DNA from: Bacillus_BA songklensis
GTDB lineage: Bacteria > Bacillota > Bacilli > Bacillales > Bacillaceae_H
Direction: 5' to 3'
Assembly: GCF_042649685.1 (NCBI RefSeq)
Contig: NZ_JBHRZT010000072.1
Location: 186,001 to 250,000 of the forward strand
DNA: 64,000 nucleotides
Shown here: positions 8,516 to 17,624 of the stretch, piece by piece
How positions within the stretch are numbered: the stretch's first letter is position 1
How the letters are laid out: each line of letters opens with the position of its first letter
Translations under genes and position numbers: made by a program
The notes under the pieces: generated by a model
What the model saw: the letters and a program-made list of their open reading frames with translations, nothing else
The model's database searches: none
What the model was told of the DNA's origin: nothing

Positions 8516-11275
8516 ATGAAATTTACAACAAAGCTTTATGCAGGACTGGGCTCGATATTGGTTTTAGCTCTCATTTTATTAGCAATATTAATGAATATGC
8601 TCAATCAACAAACAGTGAAGGTGAATCTGGTAGTAAAGGAATTGTCAGAGAGGGTCAGAATGACTTCGATTATTCAGTATGAAATGCTCAATTTAGATAG
8701 AGAATTAATAGAGCTGACTTCCAATCCCCCTGAGGATCTCGTTCAAAAGATCAACAATGATATAGAACAATCCAAGTTAAATATTAGGACGGCTGTTGAC
8801 TCTCTTGAAAAGGCGGATACCCGGGAGAAATCACAGGAACTCATTCAGAAATTCAAGACCCTTTACGACATACATGATCGTATGTCCCAAGAAATCATTA
8901 CCCTTCAAAAAAACGGTAAGAATGCTGAACTTGAAAAGCTGCTATGGTACGATATGAAGCAAACTCAAGAACGAATTCGACAAATTGGAGACTTGTTGCA
9001 TACTTTACAGGACCAAAGGATGAAAGACGAGCTTTATCGAAGCAGCAACACGCATAATTTGGCTGTTAAAATGACTTACACGTACGTCATTATAGGGCTT
9101 TTCATAGGGTTGATCATCGCCGTGTCGTTAATCAAGGGCCTTACAAGGAATCTAAATCGAGTAGCCTCCGTTATGACGAAGGTTGCCTCTAGTCAGGGAC
9201 ATCAGCTGCCTCGTATTGAGGTAACTTCCAAAGATGAAATCGGTGCCATTGCGGAAGCTTTTAACGGAATGGCTCAGTCCCTGGAGGAGCACGCAAAGCA
9301 GGAGAAAGAGTTAATAGAAAAGGCAGAGGAACATAGCTGGCTGAAATCAAAACTTGCAGAAATTGCCGTCATCTCTCCAGGAGTAAAGGATCTACAGACA
9401 TTGGCCCAATTGCTTATTAAAAAGCTTACCCCAATGGTAGGAGCCCAATGCGGCATCTTCTACATTAAGGAGGGCAAAGGGGGGCAGCGTCGTTTGGATA
9501 AACTCGCCTCTTATGCTGCTTATCATCATAACGTTGGATTTGAAAGTTTCCGTTTCGGGGAAGGGCTTGTTGGACAATGTGCAGCGGACAAACAACCGAT
9601 TCTGCTTACTTCCATTCCGGATGATTATTATGTAAAAATTGCTTCCGGTACTGGCATGGCAACACCGAACTATATTATCCTTCTGCCGGTGAAATTTGAA
9701 GATGAGGTACTGGGTGTCATTGAATTAGCTTCTTTTCAAACGTTTACTCCTCTTCAGCAAATGCTGCTTCACGAAGTAATGAGCTATATCGGAATTGCGA
9801 TTAACAGCATGATAAACCATATGAAGGTGGAAAGATTGCTGCAAGAATCACAGGCTCTAACTGAAGAGCTTCAAAGCCAATCTGAAGAACTCCAATTGCA
9901 GCAGGAGGAATTAAGAACGGTTAATGAAAAACTTGAAGAACAGTATGAAAATTCGGAACAAAAAAAGAGAGAGCTGGAAAAAATCAGTCTGAGGCTTGAG
10001 GAAAAAGCTCAGCAGCTTGAACTTAGTTCCCAATATAAATCGGAATTTTTAGCGAATATGTCTCATGAACTTCGAACACCGCTCAACAGTCTGTTAATTC
10101 TTGCCCAAATGCTCGCTGAGAATGGAAATGGAAATTTGACGCCGAAACAAGTGGAATATATTCGTACCATTTATTCATCCGGTCATGATCTCCTGCATTT
10201 GATCAACGACGTTTTAGACTTAGCGAAAGTAGAATCAGGAAAAATAGATATCATTCCGGGAGAAGTAAAACTTTCGAATGTTGAGGACTTTGTAAAAAGA
10301 AATTTTTCTCATCTCATTCGTCAGAAAGGGCTTCAACTCAATGTCCAGCTGGACTCCGATTTACCAACAACGTTCTATACCGATGAGCATCGTCTGCAGC
10401 AAATTTTGAAAAACTTGTTATCAAACGCTCTTAAATTTACAGAGGAGGGGAGCGTATCCCTATTTGTTCGTAAAGCGGCCAAGGAAGAGGTAGAGGGACG
10501 ATTCCTTGAAGGGCAAATGGAACCGGTGCTCGCTTTTGCGGTTGTGGATACTGGAATTGGGATTTCAAAAGAAAAACAGAAGATGATTTTTGAGGCCTTT
10601 CAACAAGCAGATGGCACCACTAGTCGTAAATATGGAGGCACAGGCTTAGGTCTTTCGATAAGCCGGGAGTTTGCCGAGTTGCTGGGCGGATTTATCGAGG
10701 TACATAGTGAAGAAGGTGCTGGAAGCTCTTTTATTCTTTATTTACCAGGCTATAAATCCAGCGGTAAAGCGGAAGTTCTATCTTCAAAAGCGGAGGCTGC
10801 AGCAGGATATTGGGACGAGAGGAATTCCTCCGTTGAGCTTGCCCGGACTGCTCACCAGCCGGATGAAGAAAGAAGTCTTGACCCTCATGGAAAAGCCTTG
10901 CTCAAAGGAAAGAAAGTTCTGCTTGTAGATGATGATATGCGCAATATATTCGCCCTGACGACAGCGCTTGAGGAATGCGGAATAGAAGTTCTTTTTGCGG
11001 AAAACGGCCGGGAAGGGATTGAGGTTCTTCAGGAAAACCCGGATACAGATCTGATTTTAATGGATATTATGATGCCGGAAATGGATGGTCTTGAAGCCAT
11101 CCAGATGCTTCGGAACATGCCTCAATTTCAGGGACTGCCAATCATTGCGTTGACCGCAAAGGCTATGAAACAAAATAAGAAACAATGTTTGGAGGCAGGC
11201 GCCTCGGATTATATCAGCAAACCAATCAATTTAGATCAGCTATTCTCGCTCATGCAAGTATGGTTGTATAGATAG
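8516..11275 (+). CDS. Hybrid sensor histidine kinase (TM-HAMP-GAF-HisKA-HATPase-REC)
   Basis: A 919-residue hybrid kinase that starts a sensory operon. I use ATG 8516, behind AAAGAGGGCGG; the frame is open further upstream, but there it runs into repeat copy B. Domains: TM helix (~8-28), extracellular helical sensor, TM helix (~185-205), HAMP (~206-260), GAF (~290-430; GEGLVGQCAADKQPILL), long coiled coil (~440-505), HisKA (MSHELRTPLNS, His near 515), HATPase (DTGIGIS, GGTGLGLS), and a C-terminal REC domain (VLLVDDD; phospho-Asp in LMDIMMPEMDG, ~850; LTAK; SKPI). CheR and a REC-PAS-PAS kinase follow directly, so the three probably form one signalling unit. Confidence 0.92.
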   Translation: MKFTTKLYAGLGSILVLALILLAILMNMLNQQTVKVNLVVKELSERVRMTSIIQYEMLNLDRELIELTSNPPEDLVQKINNDIEQSKLNIRTAVDSLEKADTREKSQELIQKFKTLYDIHDRMSQEIITLQKNGKNAELEKLLWYDMKQTQERIRQIGDLLHTLQDQRMKDELYRSSNTHNLAVKMTYTYVIIGLFIGLIIAVSLIKGLTRNLNRVASVMTKVASSQGHQLPRIEVTSKDEIGAIAEAFNGMAQSLEEHAKQEKELIEKAEEHSWLKSKLAEIAVISPGVKDLQTLAQLLIKKLTPMVGAQCGIFYIKEGKGGQRRLDKLASYAAYHHNVGFESFRFGEGLVGQCAADKQPILLTSIPDDYYVKIASGTGMATPNYIILLPVKFEDEVLGVIELASFQTFTPLQQMLLHEVMSYIGIAINSMINHMKVERLLQESQALTEELQSQSEELQLQQEELRTVNEKLEEQYENSEQKKRELEKISLRLEEKAQQLELSSQYKSEFLANMSHELRTPLNSLLILAQMLAENGNGNLTPKQVEYIRTIYSSGHDLLHLINDVLDLAKVESGKIDIIPGEVKLSNVEDFVKRNFSHLIRQKGLQLNVQLDSDLPTTFYTDEHRLQQILKNLLSNALKFTEEGSVSLFVRKAAKEEVEGRFLEGQMEPVLAFAVVDTGIGISKEKQKMIFEAFQQADGTTSRKYGGTGLGLSISREFAELLGGFIEVHSEEGAGSSFILYLPGYKSSGKAEVLSSKAEAAAGYWDERNSSVELARTAHQPDEERSLDPHGKALLKGKKVLLVDDDMRNIFALTTALEECGIEVLFAENGREGIEVLQENPDTDLILMDIMMPEMDGLEAIQMLRNMPQFQGLPIIALTAKAMKQNKKQCLEAGASDYISKPINLDQLFSLMQVWLYR

Positions 11276-12142
11276 GTGGGAACTATCATTACACATTTAG
11301 CCGGGATGTACAGAAAAAATGATGATTTCGAGTTAGAAAAAATTGAAATTGAGTTATTGCTGGAAGGTATTTACCGATATTATGGCTTTGATTTCAGAAA
11401 CTATGCCTTCCCGTTTCTGCAAAGGAGAATCTGGCATCGCATTCATGCAGAAAAGTTAAAAAGTATATCAGGCTTACAAGAAAGGATTTTTCATGATCAT
11501 ACGGTCATGAAAAAATTGTTTGCTGATTTCTCTGTTAATGTCACAGAGATGTTCCGTGATCCCTCCTTTTTTCTAGTCCTTCGAAACAAGGTCATTCCGT
11601 TGATGAAGGACTATCCTTATATTCGAATCTGGCATGTCGGCTGTTCTTCGGGCGAAGAAGTGTATTCCATGGCGATTCTTTTGCATGAAGAGGGGTTATA
11701 CGATAAAGCAAAAATTTATGCAACCGATATTAATGCCGGTATTTTGGAAAAGGCGAAGCAGGGTGTCTTTCCGCTGGACTGCATGCAAGCATATACAAAA
11801 AATTACTTTCAAGCCGGCGGTAAAAGAGCTTTTTCAGAGTATTACACGACGAAACAGGAACAGGTCATCTTTCACCCGTTTTTGAGAGAAAATATTGTGT
11901 TTGCCCAGCATAATTTAGCAACGGATCATTCATTTAATGAGTTTCATATCATTATTTGCCGCAATGTTCTGATTTACTTCAATAAAAGCCTGCAAAATCA
12001 TGTACACCGGCTACTATATGAAAGTCTTAGCTTACAGGGTTTTCTTGGGTTGGGTAAAAGAGAGGGGGTTCGATTTACAAGCAATGCAGATTTCTATGAA
12101 GAGTTCGATTCAGAAGAAAGGCTATACCGTAAAAGCAAATAA
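11276..12142 (+). CDS. CheR-type SAM-dependent methyltransferase
   Basis: A 288-residue protein of the chemoreceptor glutamate O-methyltransferase (CheR) family. The N-terminal helical domain carries VNVTEMFRDPSFF, and the SAM-binding motif is HVGCSSGEEVYSMAI; YATDINAGILEKAK and IICRNVLIYFN complete the fold. No cheB or receptor gene is next to it; instead it is fused by position to two histidine kinases. The start is unclear. GTG 11276 directly follows the previous stop without a ribosome site of its own; ATG 11306 is weakly supported; AGGTGGG would best serve the rare codon ATT at 11288. The 3' end overlaps the next gene. Confidence 0.85.
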   Translation: MGTIITHLAGMYRKNDDFELEKIEIELLLEGIYRYYGFDFRNYAFPFLQRRIWHRIHAEKLKSISGLQERIFHDHTVMKKLFADFSVNVTEMFRDPSFFLVLRNKVIPLMKDYPYIRIWHVGCSSGEEVYSMAILLHEEGLYDKAKIYATDINAGILEKAKQGVFPLDCMQAYTKNYFQAGGKRAFSEYYTTKQEQVIFHPFLRENIVFAQHNLATDHSFNEFHIIICRNVLIYFNKSLQNHVHRLLYESLSLQGFLGLGKREGVRFTSNADFYEEFDSEERLYRKSK

Positions 12143-14138
12143 TCAAAATGTAAAATCTGAAAAAGTCAATATTTTAATGGTGGATGACCGCAAGGAAAAT
12201 TTGATGGCTTTGGAAGCTGCACTTATGTCTCCCAATTATTATTTGGTCAGTGCGAATTCCGGAGAAGAAGCATTAAAGTGTGTGTTGAAACAAGATTTTG
12301 CCGTTATTTTACTCGATGTACAAATGCCGGGAATGAATGGCTTTGAAACAGCAAAACTGATTAAGGCAAGAGAAAAGTCGAAGAATATCCCTATTATTTT
12401 TATTACGGCCATTAGTCAGGATATGGAACATGTGCTTCATGGTTACTCGGTTGGAGCGATTGATTATATTTTCAAACCGTTCCATCCGGATACGCTAAAA
12501 AGGAAAATTGAACAGTTTGTAAAGATTCATCAAAATCATGAGCAGCTTATGATCGAGAGTGAGCGGGAACGTACGCTCGAGCTTGAAAAAGTGAACAAGA
12601 AATTGAACAGAACAACCTTGAATTTGCGTAAGACGGAAGCGTTAAACAAGGTAATCAGCGAAACATTGATGGATACGATTGTTACGTTTGATGCAGAAGG
12701 CTATATTTTATCTGTTAACCCGGCAGTAGAGCGAATGTTTGGATATGTTCCTGATGATTTGATAGACCGTCATGTTACAACCCTGCTTCCTGCAGTGGAG
12801 GGAGATGAAGGGAGATCGTTCACGTTCACTTCTAAACCGCCTGCAGGAAGGGTGATGGAGACTGTTGCTTTGCGCAAAGACAACAGTTCTTTTCCCGCAG
12901 ATATTCAAATTGGGGAAGCGACCATAGAGAACCATCATATCTTTGTTTGTTCCATCCGAGATGTGACGGAACGGAAACAAATCGAGAAAGTGCGAAAGCA
13001 GCAGTTCAATCATTTAGAAATGCTGGTGGAAGAACGAACGCTGGAACTCTCAACAGCCAATGTGATGCTTAAGAAGGAAGTGGAAGAGCGAAAAAAAATA
13101 ATGGAAAATCTTTTCGTATACGAGGAACGTTTTCGGAAAATTTTCCAGTCCAGCCCTTGCCTGCTGGCAATTCGTTCCTTCGAGGATGGAAGATATATTG
13201 ATGTCAATTTAAGCTGGCTGAACCATACCGGTTATCATTATGATGAAGTAAAAGGTCAAGTATCCGACATATTGCAGCTCGCGTCGAATTCCCATGGAGA
13301 GAATGATCCTATACGTATTCTTGAACTTGGCAAGCCGGTTCGAAATGAGAAAATCCGTTACATAACGAAGGCGGGAGAAATACGCGACGCTTTATTATCA
13401 ACGGAATTCATCGATATCAAAAGTGAACCATGTTTCCTCATTGCAATGACCGATATTACGGAAAGAGTTCTTTTGGAAAAGGAAATATCCCGATTAGATC
13501 GTTTGAATTTAATCGGGGAGATGGCGGCTGGAATTGCCCATGAGATTCGAAATCCAATGACGACTGTCCGCGGTTTTTTACAAATGTGGATGCGCAGCGG
13601 CAATCATTTATCGCCTGAGCATATTGAATTAATGATGGAAGAGCTTGATCGGGCGAACAGCATTATTAAAGAGTTTTTAAATTTGGCTAAAAACAAGACA
13701 AGTGATAAGACAAAACAGTCTCTTAATGCCATCATTGAAGCGTTATTTCCGCTAATTCAAGCAGAAGCCTTGCTTTCGGACAAATACATTTTGCTGGAGC
13801 TGGGAACATGTCCAGAGTTGTATTTAGATGAAAAAGAAATCCGCCAGCTTGTTTTGAACCTTTCTTTAAATGGACTTGAGGCTATGTCTTTTGGTGGAAC
13901 GCTTACGATTAAGACGTATGCCGAAGAGGACAGGATCGTGCTGGAGATAAGAGATGAAGGCACAGGGATTAAACCGGAATTACTTGATAAAATTGGAACT
14001 CCTTTCTTCACGACAAAAGAGAACGGAACGGGATTGGGCTTAGCCGTTTGCTATAGCGTAGCTGACCGTCACGATGCAGCCATCAAAGTAAAAACAGACA
14101 ATCAAGGAACGGTCTTCTCTATTCATTTTACGTGCTAG
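12084..14138 (+). CDS. REC-PAS-PAS histidine kinase
   Basis: Soluble kinase, about 684 residues from ATG 12084; the frame is open from 12000 and the start is uncertain because the gene overlaps cheR. The N-terminal receiver domain (ILMVDDRKENLMALEAAL; phospho-Asp in ILLDVQMPG near residue 78; IFKPF) could accept phosphate from the hybrid kinase. A coiled coil then leads to PAS 1 (~195-310), a second coiled linker, PAS 2 (~345-465), HisKA (GIAHEIRNPMTT, His near 485) and HATPase (LSLNGLEAMSFGG, DEGTGIKP, GTGLGLAV). The HisKA/HATPase wording is that of KinA/KinE-type sporulation kinases, so output into a phosphorelay is plausible but unproven. Confidence 0.88.
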   Translation: MQISMKSSIQKKGYTVKANNQNVKSEKVNILMVDDRKENLMALEAALMSPNYYLVSANSGEEALKCVLKQDFAVILLDVQMPGMNGFETAKLIKAREKSKNIPIIFITAISQDMEHVLHGYSVGAIDYIFKPFHPDTLKRKIEQFVKIHQNHEQLMIESERERTLELEKVNKKLNRTTLNLRKTEALNKVISETLMDTIVTFDAEGYILSVNPAVERMFGYVPDDLIDRHVTTLLPAVEGDEGRSFTFTSKPPAGRVMETVALRKDNSSFPADIQIGEATIENHHIFVCSIRDVTERKQIEKVRKQQFNHLEMLVEERTLELSTANVMLKKEVEERKKIMENLFVYEERFRKIFQSSPCLLAIRSFEDGRYIDVNLSWLNHTGYHYDEVKGQVSDILQLASNSHGENDPIRILELGKPVRNEKIRYITKAGEIRDALLSTEFIDIKSEPCFLIAMTDITERVLLEKEISRLDRLNLIGEMAAGIAHEIRNPMTTVRGFLQMWMRSGNHLSPEHIELMMEELDRANSIIKEFLNLAKNKTSDKTKQSLNAIIEALFPLIQAEALLSDKYILLELGTCPELYLDEKEIRQLVLNLSLNGLEAMSFGGTLTIKTYAEEDRIVLEIRDEGTGIKPELLDKIGTPFFTTKENGTGLGLAVCYSVADRHDAAIKVKTDNQGTVFSIHFTC

Positions 14139-14173
14139 TCCTTTCAGGAATCGGTAAGAGGAGGTGGGGAAAA

Positions 14174-15142
14174 GTGAAAAAGAGCCCGCTGTTCCTGCTT
14201 ATATGCGGCGGCTTGCTTGCATTTATTATAGTAATGGGATTTATCGCCGTGTCTTTTAAAGAAGAGGATAAACCGAAAGTTGTCGTCGTGTTGAAAACAG
14301 GGAGCTCACAGTATTGGAAAATGGTTGAAATGGGGGCAAGAAAAGCGTTTAAGGATTTTGGTATAGACGGGAAGGTTGTAGCAAGCAATTCGGAATTTGC
14401 TGAACTCGAAAATAAGCAGTTGAGTATTTTGAAAACAGCTCTTGCACAAAATCCAGATGCACTTGTTGTGGCCTCGATTGCACCATTTTCTTCTATTCCT
14501 ATATTGGAGGAATATTCAAAAAAAAATATTCCTGTGCTTACAGTTGATACTGACATTGGCTGGAGCAAGCAAGCAGCTTTTATTGGCACAGACAACTATG
14601 TATTAGGGAAAAAGTCTGCGGAATTGTTAACGTCTATGCTGCAATCGGGAGACCGAGTCGTCATTTTGGGAGGGAGAACAAACAACCCCGTTATGATTGA
14701 TCGGATAAAGGGAGCCGAAGAGTCTTTTGAAGCGGCTGGAATCGAGGTTGCCTTAGTGCATCATGATGTTGGAGAGGCCCAGTTAGCGAAGGCGGCTATG
14801 GAAACGATTTTAAAAAGGACACCCGATATTAACGGGGTATTTGCCAGTAATGATGAAATGGCTCTGGGAGCATTGAAGGCACTGGAGGAACAAGGGAAGC
14901 AAATTCCGGTTGTAGGGACGGATGGCATCATAGATATAGTCAAGTTAGTTAAAGAAGGAAAGATGAGCGCTGCGATTGCCCAAAATACTTATGATATGGG
15001 ATATATAAGTGTGGAACAGGCACTGAAAGCCATTGAGAAAAAACCTGTTGAAAAAAGGATTGATGTCGGTATTGACATTATCACGAAAGAGAATGCAAAA
15101 GAGAGAATGGTTTATTGGGAGGAAATATTGGGCAAACCATAA
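14174..15142 (+). CDS. Membrane-anchored RbsB-like sugar-binding protein
   Basis: A 322-residue type-1 periplasmic binding protein (LacI/RbsB fold). GTG 14174 is the start, preceded by GAGGAGGTGGGG; it lies just after the kinase stop, so the genes are co-transcribed. An N-terminal hydrophobic helix (~5-27) lacks a lipobox cysteine, so the protein is probably tethered rather than lipidated. Ligand-binding-fold segments include VVVVLKTGSSQYWK, FIGTDNYVLGKKSAELL and VFASNDEMALGALKAL. No permease or ATPase gene is near. It most likely acts as a sensory ligand receptor for the kinases in this operon, rather than in transport. The ligand is unknown, though ribose-type sugars are typical of the fold. 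Confidence 0.85.
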   Translation: MKKSPLFLLICGGLLAFIIVMGFIAVSFKEEDKPKVVVVLKTGSSQYWKMVEMGARKAFKDFGIDGKVVASNSEFAELENKQLSILKTALAQNPDALVVASIAPFSSIPILEEYSKKNIPVLTVDTDIGWSKQAAFIGTDNYVLGKKSAELLTSMLQSGDRVVILGGRTNNPVMIDRIKGAEESFEAAGIEVALVHHDVGEAQLAKAAMETILKRTPDINGVFASNDEMALGALKALEEQGKQIPVVGTDGIIDIVKLVKEGKMSAAIAQNTYDMGYISVEQALKAIEKKPVEKRIDVGIDIITKENAKERMVYWEEILGKP

Positions 15143-15172
15143 CTGGAATCAGGTACTTTTATCGGGGGCTTA

Positions 15173-15212
15173 TGCCTGTCACTCTCCAGATTCGGGAGGT
15201 GACAGGCGTTTT
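15173..15212. repeat. Palindromic repeat GCCTGTCAC...GTGACAGGC acting as terminator
   Basis: GCCTGTCACTCTCCAGATTC pairs with GGGAGGTGACAGGC and is followed by GTTTTTG. It is a clean hairpin of the window-wide palindrome family, and its position just after the sensory operon fits transcription termination. Confidence 0.65.
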
Positions 15213-15389
15213 TGATTAAGGGAAATCATCATTTCAATAAACAAGGGTTATGATAAAGCTGCTGCGGATAAGTAGAAGTGAAAGTGTAAAATATAAATAC
15301 ATAACGAGCGAGCAAAAAATGTGGAACATTGTAATGAAAGAGTCATCAATCTAAACTGATCGTTAAGAATTTTATAAGGTGGATAAATC

Positions 15390-16508
15390 ATGCAAATTGA
15401 AAGGATCGAAACTTTTCCATTACTTCACAAAATTTCTAAACCTTATGGTGATGCAAACGGATATAAGAAATATAGAACCTGCTACCTGATACGTATTGTC
15501 ACAAAATCGGGTATAGACGGGTGGGGGGAATGTATTGATTGGCTGCCTACTTTGCATGTGGGATTTAACGAAAGAATCATTCCTTACCTAATCGGAAAAC
15601 AGGCATCCGATCGGCTGCAATTAGTTAGTACGATAAAAAAATGGCATCAACGAGCAGCGGCGGCAGTAAGTATGGCTTTAACAGAAATTGCAGCCAAGTC
15701 TGCAAATCTCCCAGTATGTAATCTATGGGGAGGAAAATTTAGAGACAGCATACCAGTATACGCCTCATTTCAATCATATACTGACAGTAAAGATTGGATC
15801 AATCAATCCCTCCAGTTTATAGAGCAGACCATTACAAAAGGGTTTGATAAAATAAAAGTGAAAATTGGCGGAAGGGTATTCCAAGAAGACTTATCCCATA
15901 TCAAATTGCTGCAGAAAATGACAGAGGAAAGATTACTGTTAATTCTCGATGCCAATCAAAGTTACGATATGGCAACAGCCCGTATGTGGGAGCGTTATTT
16001 TTCAAAATGGTCAAATCTCCTATGGTTGGAAGAACCAATGCCAATAGACAACCTGCCTGAATATCAATTGTTACGCGCAAGCCTTTCAGTGCCAATTGCA
16101 GGGGGAGAAAATATCAAAAGTGCCAAACAATTTGTACCGCTCCTTTGTAAGAATGCCTTCGATATTATCCAACCGGATATATTGCATGAAAATGGAATCG
16201 AGGATTTTCGAGACACTTTACAGCTTGCCCGCCATTTTGGAATAAGGGTTTCTCCGCATAGTTATGATGGAGCACTTTCAAGATTGTATACCTTATTTGC
16301 TCAAGCAAGCTTATCTCCTTGGAGTAAAATGGATGGAGAAAAAATCGAACCGGTCGAATGGGATGTTATGGAAAATCCATTTTCCGAACTTATACCTATC
16401 AAGCCGTTAAATAGCAGCGTCAGAATTCCTAATGGAATAGGTATAGGCGTGGAGTTAAATACAGATTTAATAAAGACATATCTTTGGGATGGATCTTCTT
16501 ACTATTGA
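15390..16508 (+). CDS. Mandelate racemase/muconate lactonizing enzyme family protein
   Basis: A 372-residue member of the enolase superfamily, Mg-dependent enzymes that abstract a proton next to a carboxylate (racemases, epimerases, sugar-acid dehydratases). The capping domain is N-terminal. The barrel carries KIKVKIGG (KxK base), LDANQSYD, LWLEEPMP and AGGENIKS (three metal ligands D, E, E), and a late SPHSYDGAL histidine typical of the mandelate-racemase subgroup. ATG 15390 follows AAGGTGG. A decayed NAD-dependent epimerase lies downstream, so a dead sugar-acid pathway is possible. The substrate cannot be named from sequence alone. Confidence 0.85.
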   Translation: MQIERIETFPLLHKISKPYGDANGYKKYRTCYLIRIVTKSGIDGWGECIDWLPTLHVGFNERIIPYLIGKQASDRLQLVSTIKKWHQRAAAAVSMALTEIAAKSANLPVCNLWGGKFRDSIPVYASFQSYTDSKDWINQSLQFIEQTITKGFDKIKVKIGGRVFQEDLSHIKLLQKMTEERLLLILDANQSYDMATARMWERYFSKWSNLLWLEEPMPIDNLPEYQLLRASLSVPIAGGENIKSAKQFVPLLCKNAFDIIQPDILHENGIEDFRDTLQLARHFGIRVSPHSYDGALSRLYTLFAQASLSPWSKMDGEKIEPVEWDVMENPFSELIPIKPLNSSVRIPNGIGIGVELNTDLIKTYLWDGSSYY

Positions 16509-16558
16509 CCTCATTCCGGTATTGGTTCCTATCGAATCAGTTGAAATAGCAAGAAAAT

Positions 16559-17114
16559 AATGATTTCCGGAGTAACGGACCTATTGACGAATCTTATCCT
16601 TCACAACCTGAATACCCAATACAAAGCTTGGGAATGGAAAGGGGAAAAATCATCGAAGAAACAGGACGAAAAACTGGGATGACAACCATCGTATTACGTC
16701 CGGCAAGTACTATTGGCGTTAGGGACAACAAGTCATTTTTTGCAAGGCTATTCACCGCTCATGCTAACGATCAATATCCGATGATGGGCGATGGTTTGGC
16801 TAGGAACTTATCAAAAAAGCGAACATGATAATGGCATCTACTTGCTTAAAGGATTCGATACAACCTGGAACCAATTATAGAAAGAAATTGATCATGCAAC
16901 CCGAAAGATTGCAAAAACAGTGAATTTGCCGGAAACCTTAACGGATGAGCAAATGATTGAATATAAATTAACGCCATTTGCTGTGAAAACTTTTACAGTA
17001 AATAGACTCTGGAATGACAATAAGATACGAAATCTAGGATTTGAAACAAAATATTCCCTGGCTGATGCGGTGGAAACTGCTGTCAAAGACTTGATTGGAC
17101 GGAACCTATACTAA
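16559..17114 (+). pseudogene. NAD-dependent epimerase/dehydratase remnant
   Basis: C-terminal half of a short-chain-dehydrogenase-type sugar epimerase. Readable blocks are RSNGPIDESYPSQPEYPIQ, the YxxxK-like region IQSLGMERGKIIEE, VLRPASTIG and, in other frames, IYLLKGFDTTWNQL and a C-terminal ETKYSLADAVETAVKDLIG. The N-terminal NAD-binding part is missing. The frame breaks after GDGLARN (~16806) and again near 16879, where TAG interrupts it. It lies directly after the enolase-superfamily gene, and both may once have belonged to one carbohydrate pathway. Confidence 0.75.
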
Positions 17115-17132
17115 ACTTTTAAAAGGAAAATA

Positions 17133-17192
17133 TTAAACATTGCGTTTCCCAAATAGTCAGGCAATATGAGAGACGAATCGGGAGTCACAGAA
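17133..17192 (-). pseudogene. Fragment of an FMN-binding (PPOX-fold) protein gene
   Basis: A 60-base stretch is nearly identical to 43892-43951 inside the intact PPOX-family gene of this window. On the minus strand it reads SSLILPDYLGNAMFN, against SNTSLIFPDYFGNAMFN in the intact gene. Nothing more of the gene is visible here, so it is a small leftover of a second copy or relative. Confidence 0.65.
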
Positions 17193-17229
17193 ATCATGAA
17201 TGTTCGGTTGTTTTTTTCTTATTTATTCG

Positions 17230-17277
17230 TGCCCGTCACCACCCGAATTGACTAATTTTGGGCGGTGACAGGCACTT
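17230..17277. repeat. Palindromic repeat GTGCCCGTCACC...GGTGACAGGCAC
   Basis: GTGCCCGTCACCACCCGAAT and TTGGGCGGTGACAGGCAC pair around a short loop. The sequence TTATTCG before it resembles the flank of the copies at 33339 and 54028, so the repeat unit extends slightly beyond the palindrome. Confidence 0.7.
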
Positions 17278-17284
17278 TTAAGCA

Positions 17285-17319
17285 AAAAAGCACTGGCTCA
17301 AGCTGGTCAGTGCTTTTTT
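17285..17319. terminator. Bidirectional intrinsic terminator
   Basis: AAAAAAGCACTGGCTC-AAGC-TGGTCAGTGCTTTTTT is a strong hairpin flanked by A and T runs. It lies in a decayed region and may serve a lost gene. Confidence 0.7.
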
Positions 17320-17352
17320 CTATTAACCAATCATGTTGATCATTGTTCATAC

Positions 17353-17460
17353 GGAACTGATAAATTCATAGGGGCACAATCAAGTACTGGTGTTGCGATT
17401 GCTAACATGTCAAAAGGTTACTGGAAAGAAAAATTCAATGAATGTGTGAAAAGAATATAA
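17353..17460 (+). pseudogene. Unrecognised C-terminal coding scrap
   Basis: A 35-codon open stretch ending at TAA 17458 reads GTDKFIGAQSSTGVAIANMS and then KGYWKEKFNECVKRI. It looks like the end of a small protein, but no start or family could be assigned. Confidence 0.3.
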
Positions 17461-17624
17461 GTGAAATACCAAATGATTTTCTCGATTTATACGATCTGAA
17501 TACAACATATTCATTTTAACAGGAAACTGGGGGATTTTACTTTTTATAAAGTTATGGTAATGAAAGAGAAAAACGATCCTTTACTTTTACTTCTCAGGTG
17601 TAACTTGTATTGATTATATAGAAA

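Noticed and set aside
11276..12142. CheR as part of the chemotaxis system with the receptor at 61602
   Set aside because: They are 50 kb apart, and cheR overlaps kinase genes of another operon; a direct link is not supported.
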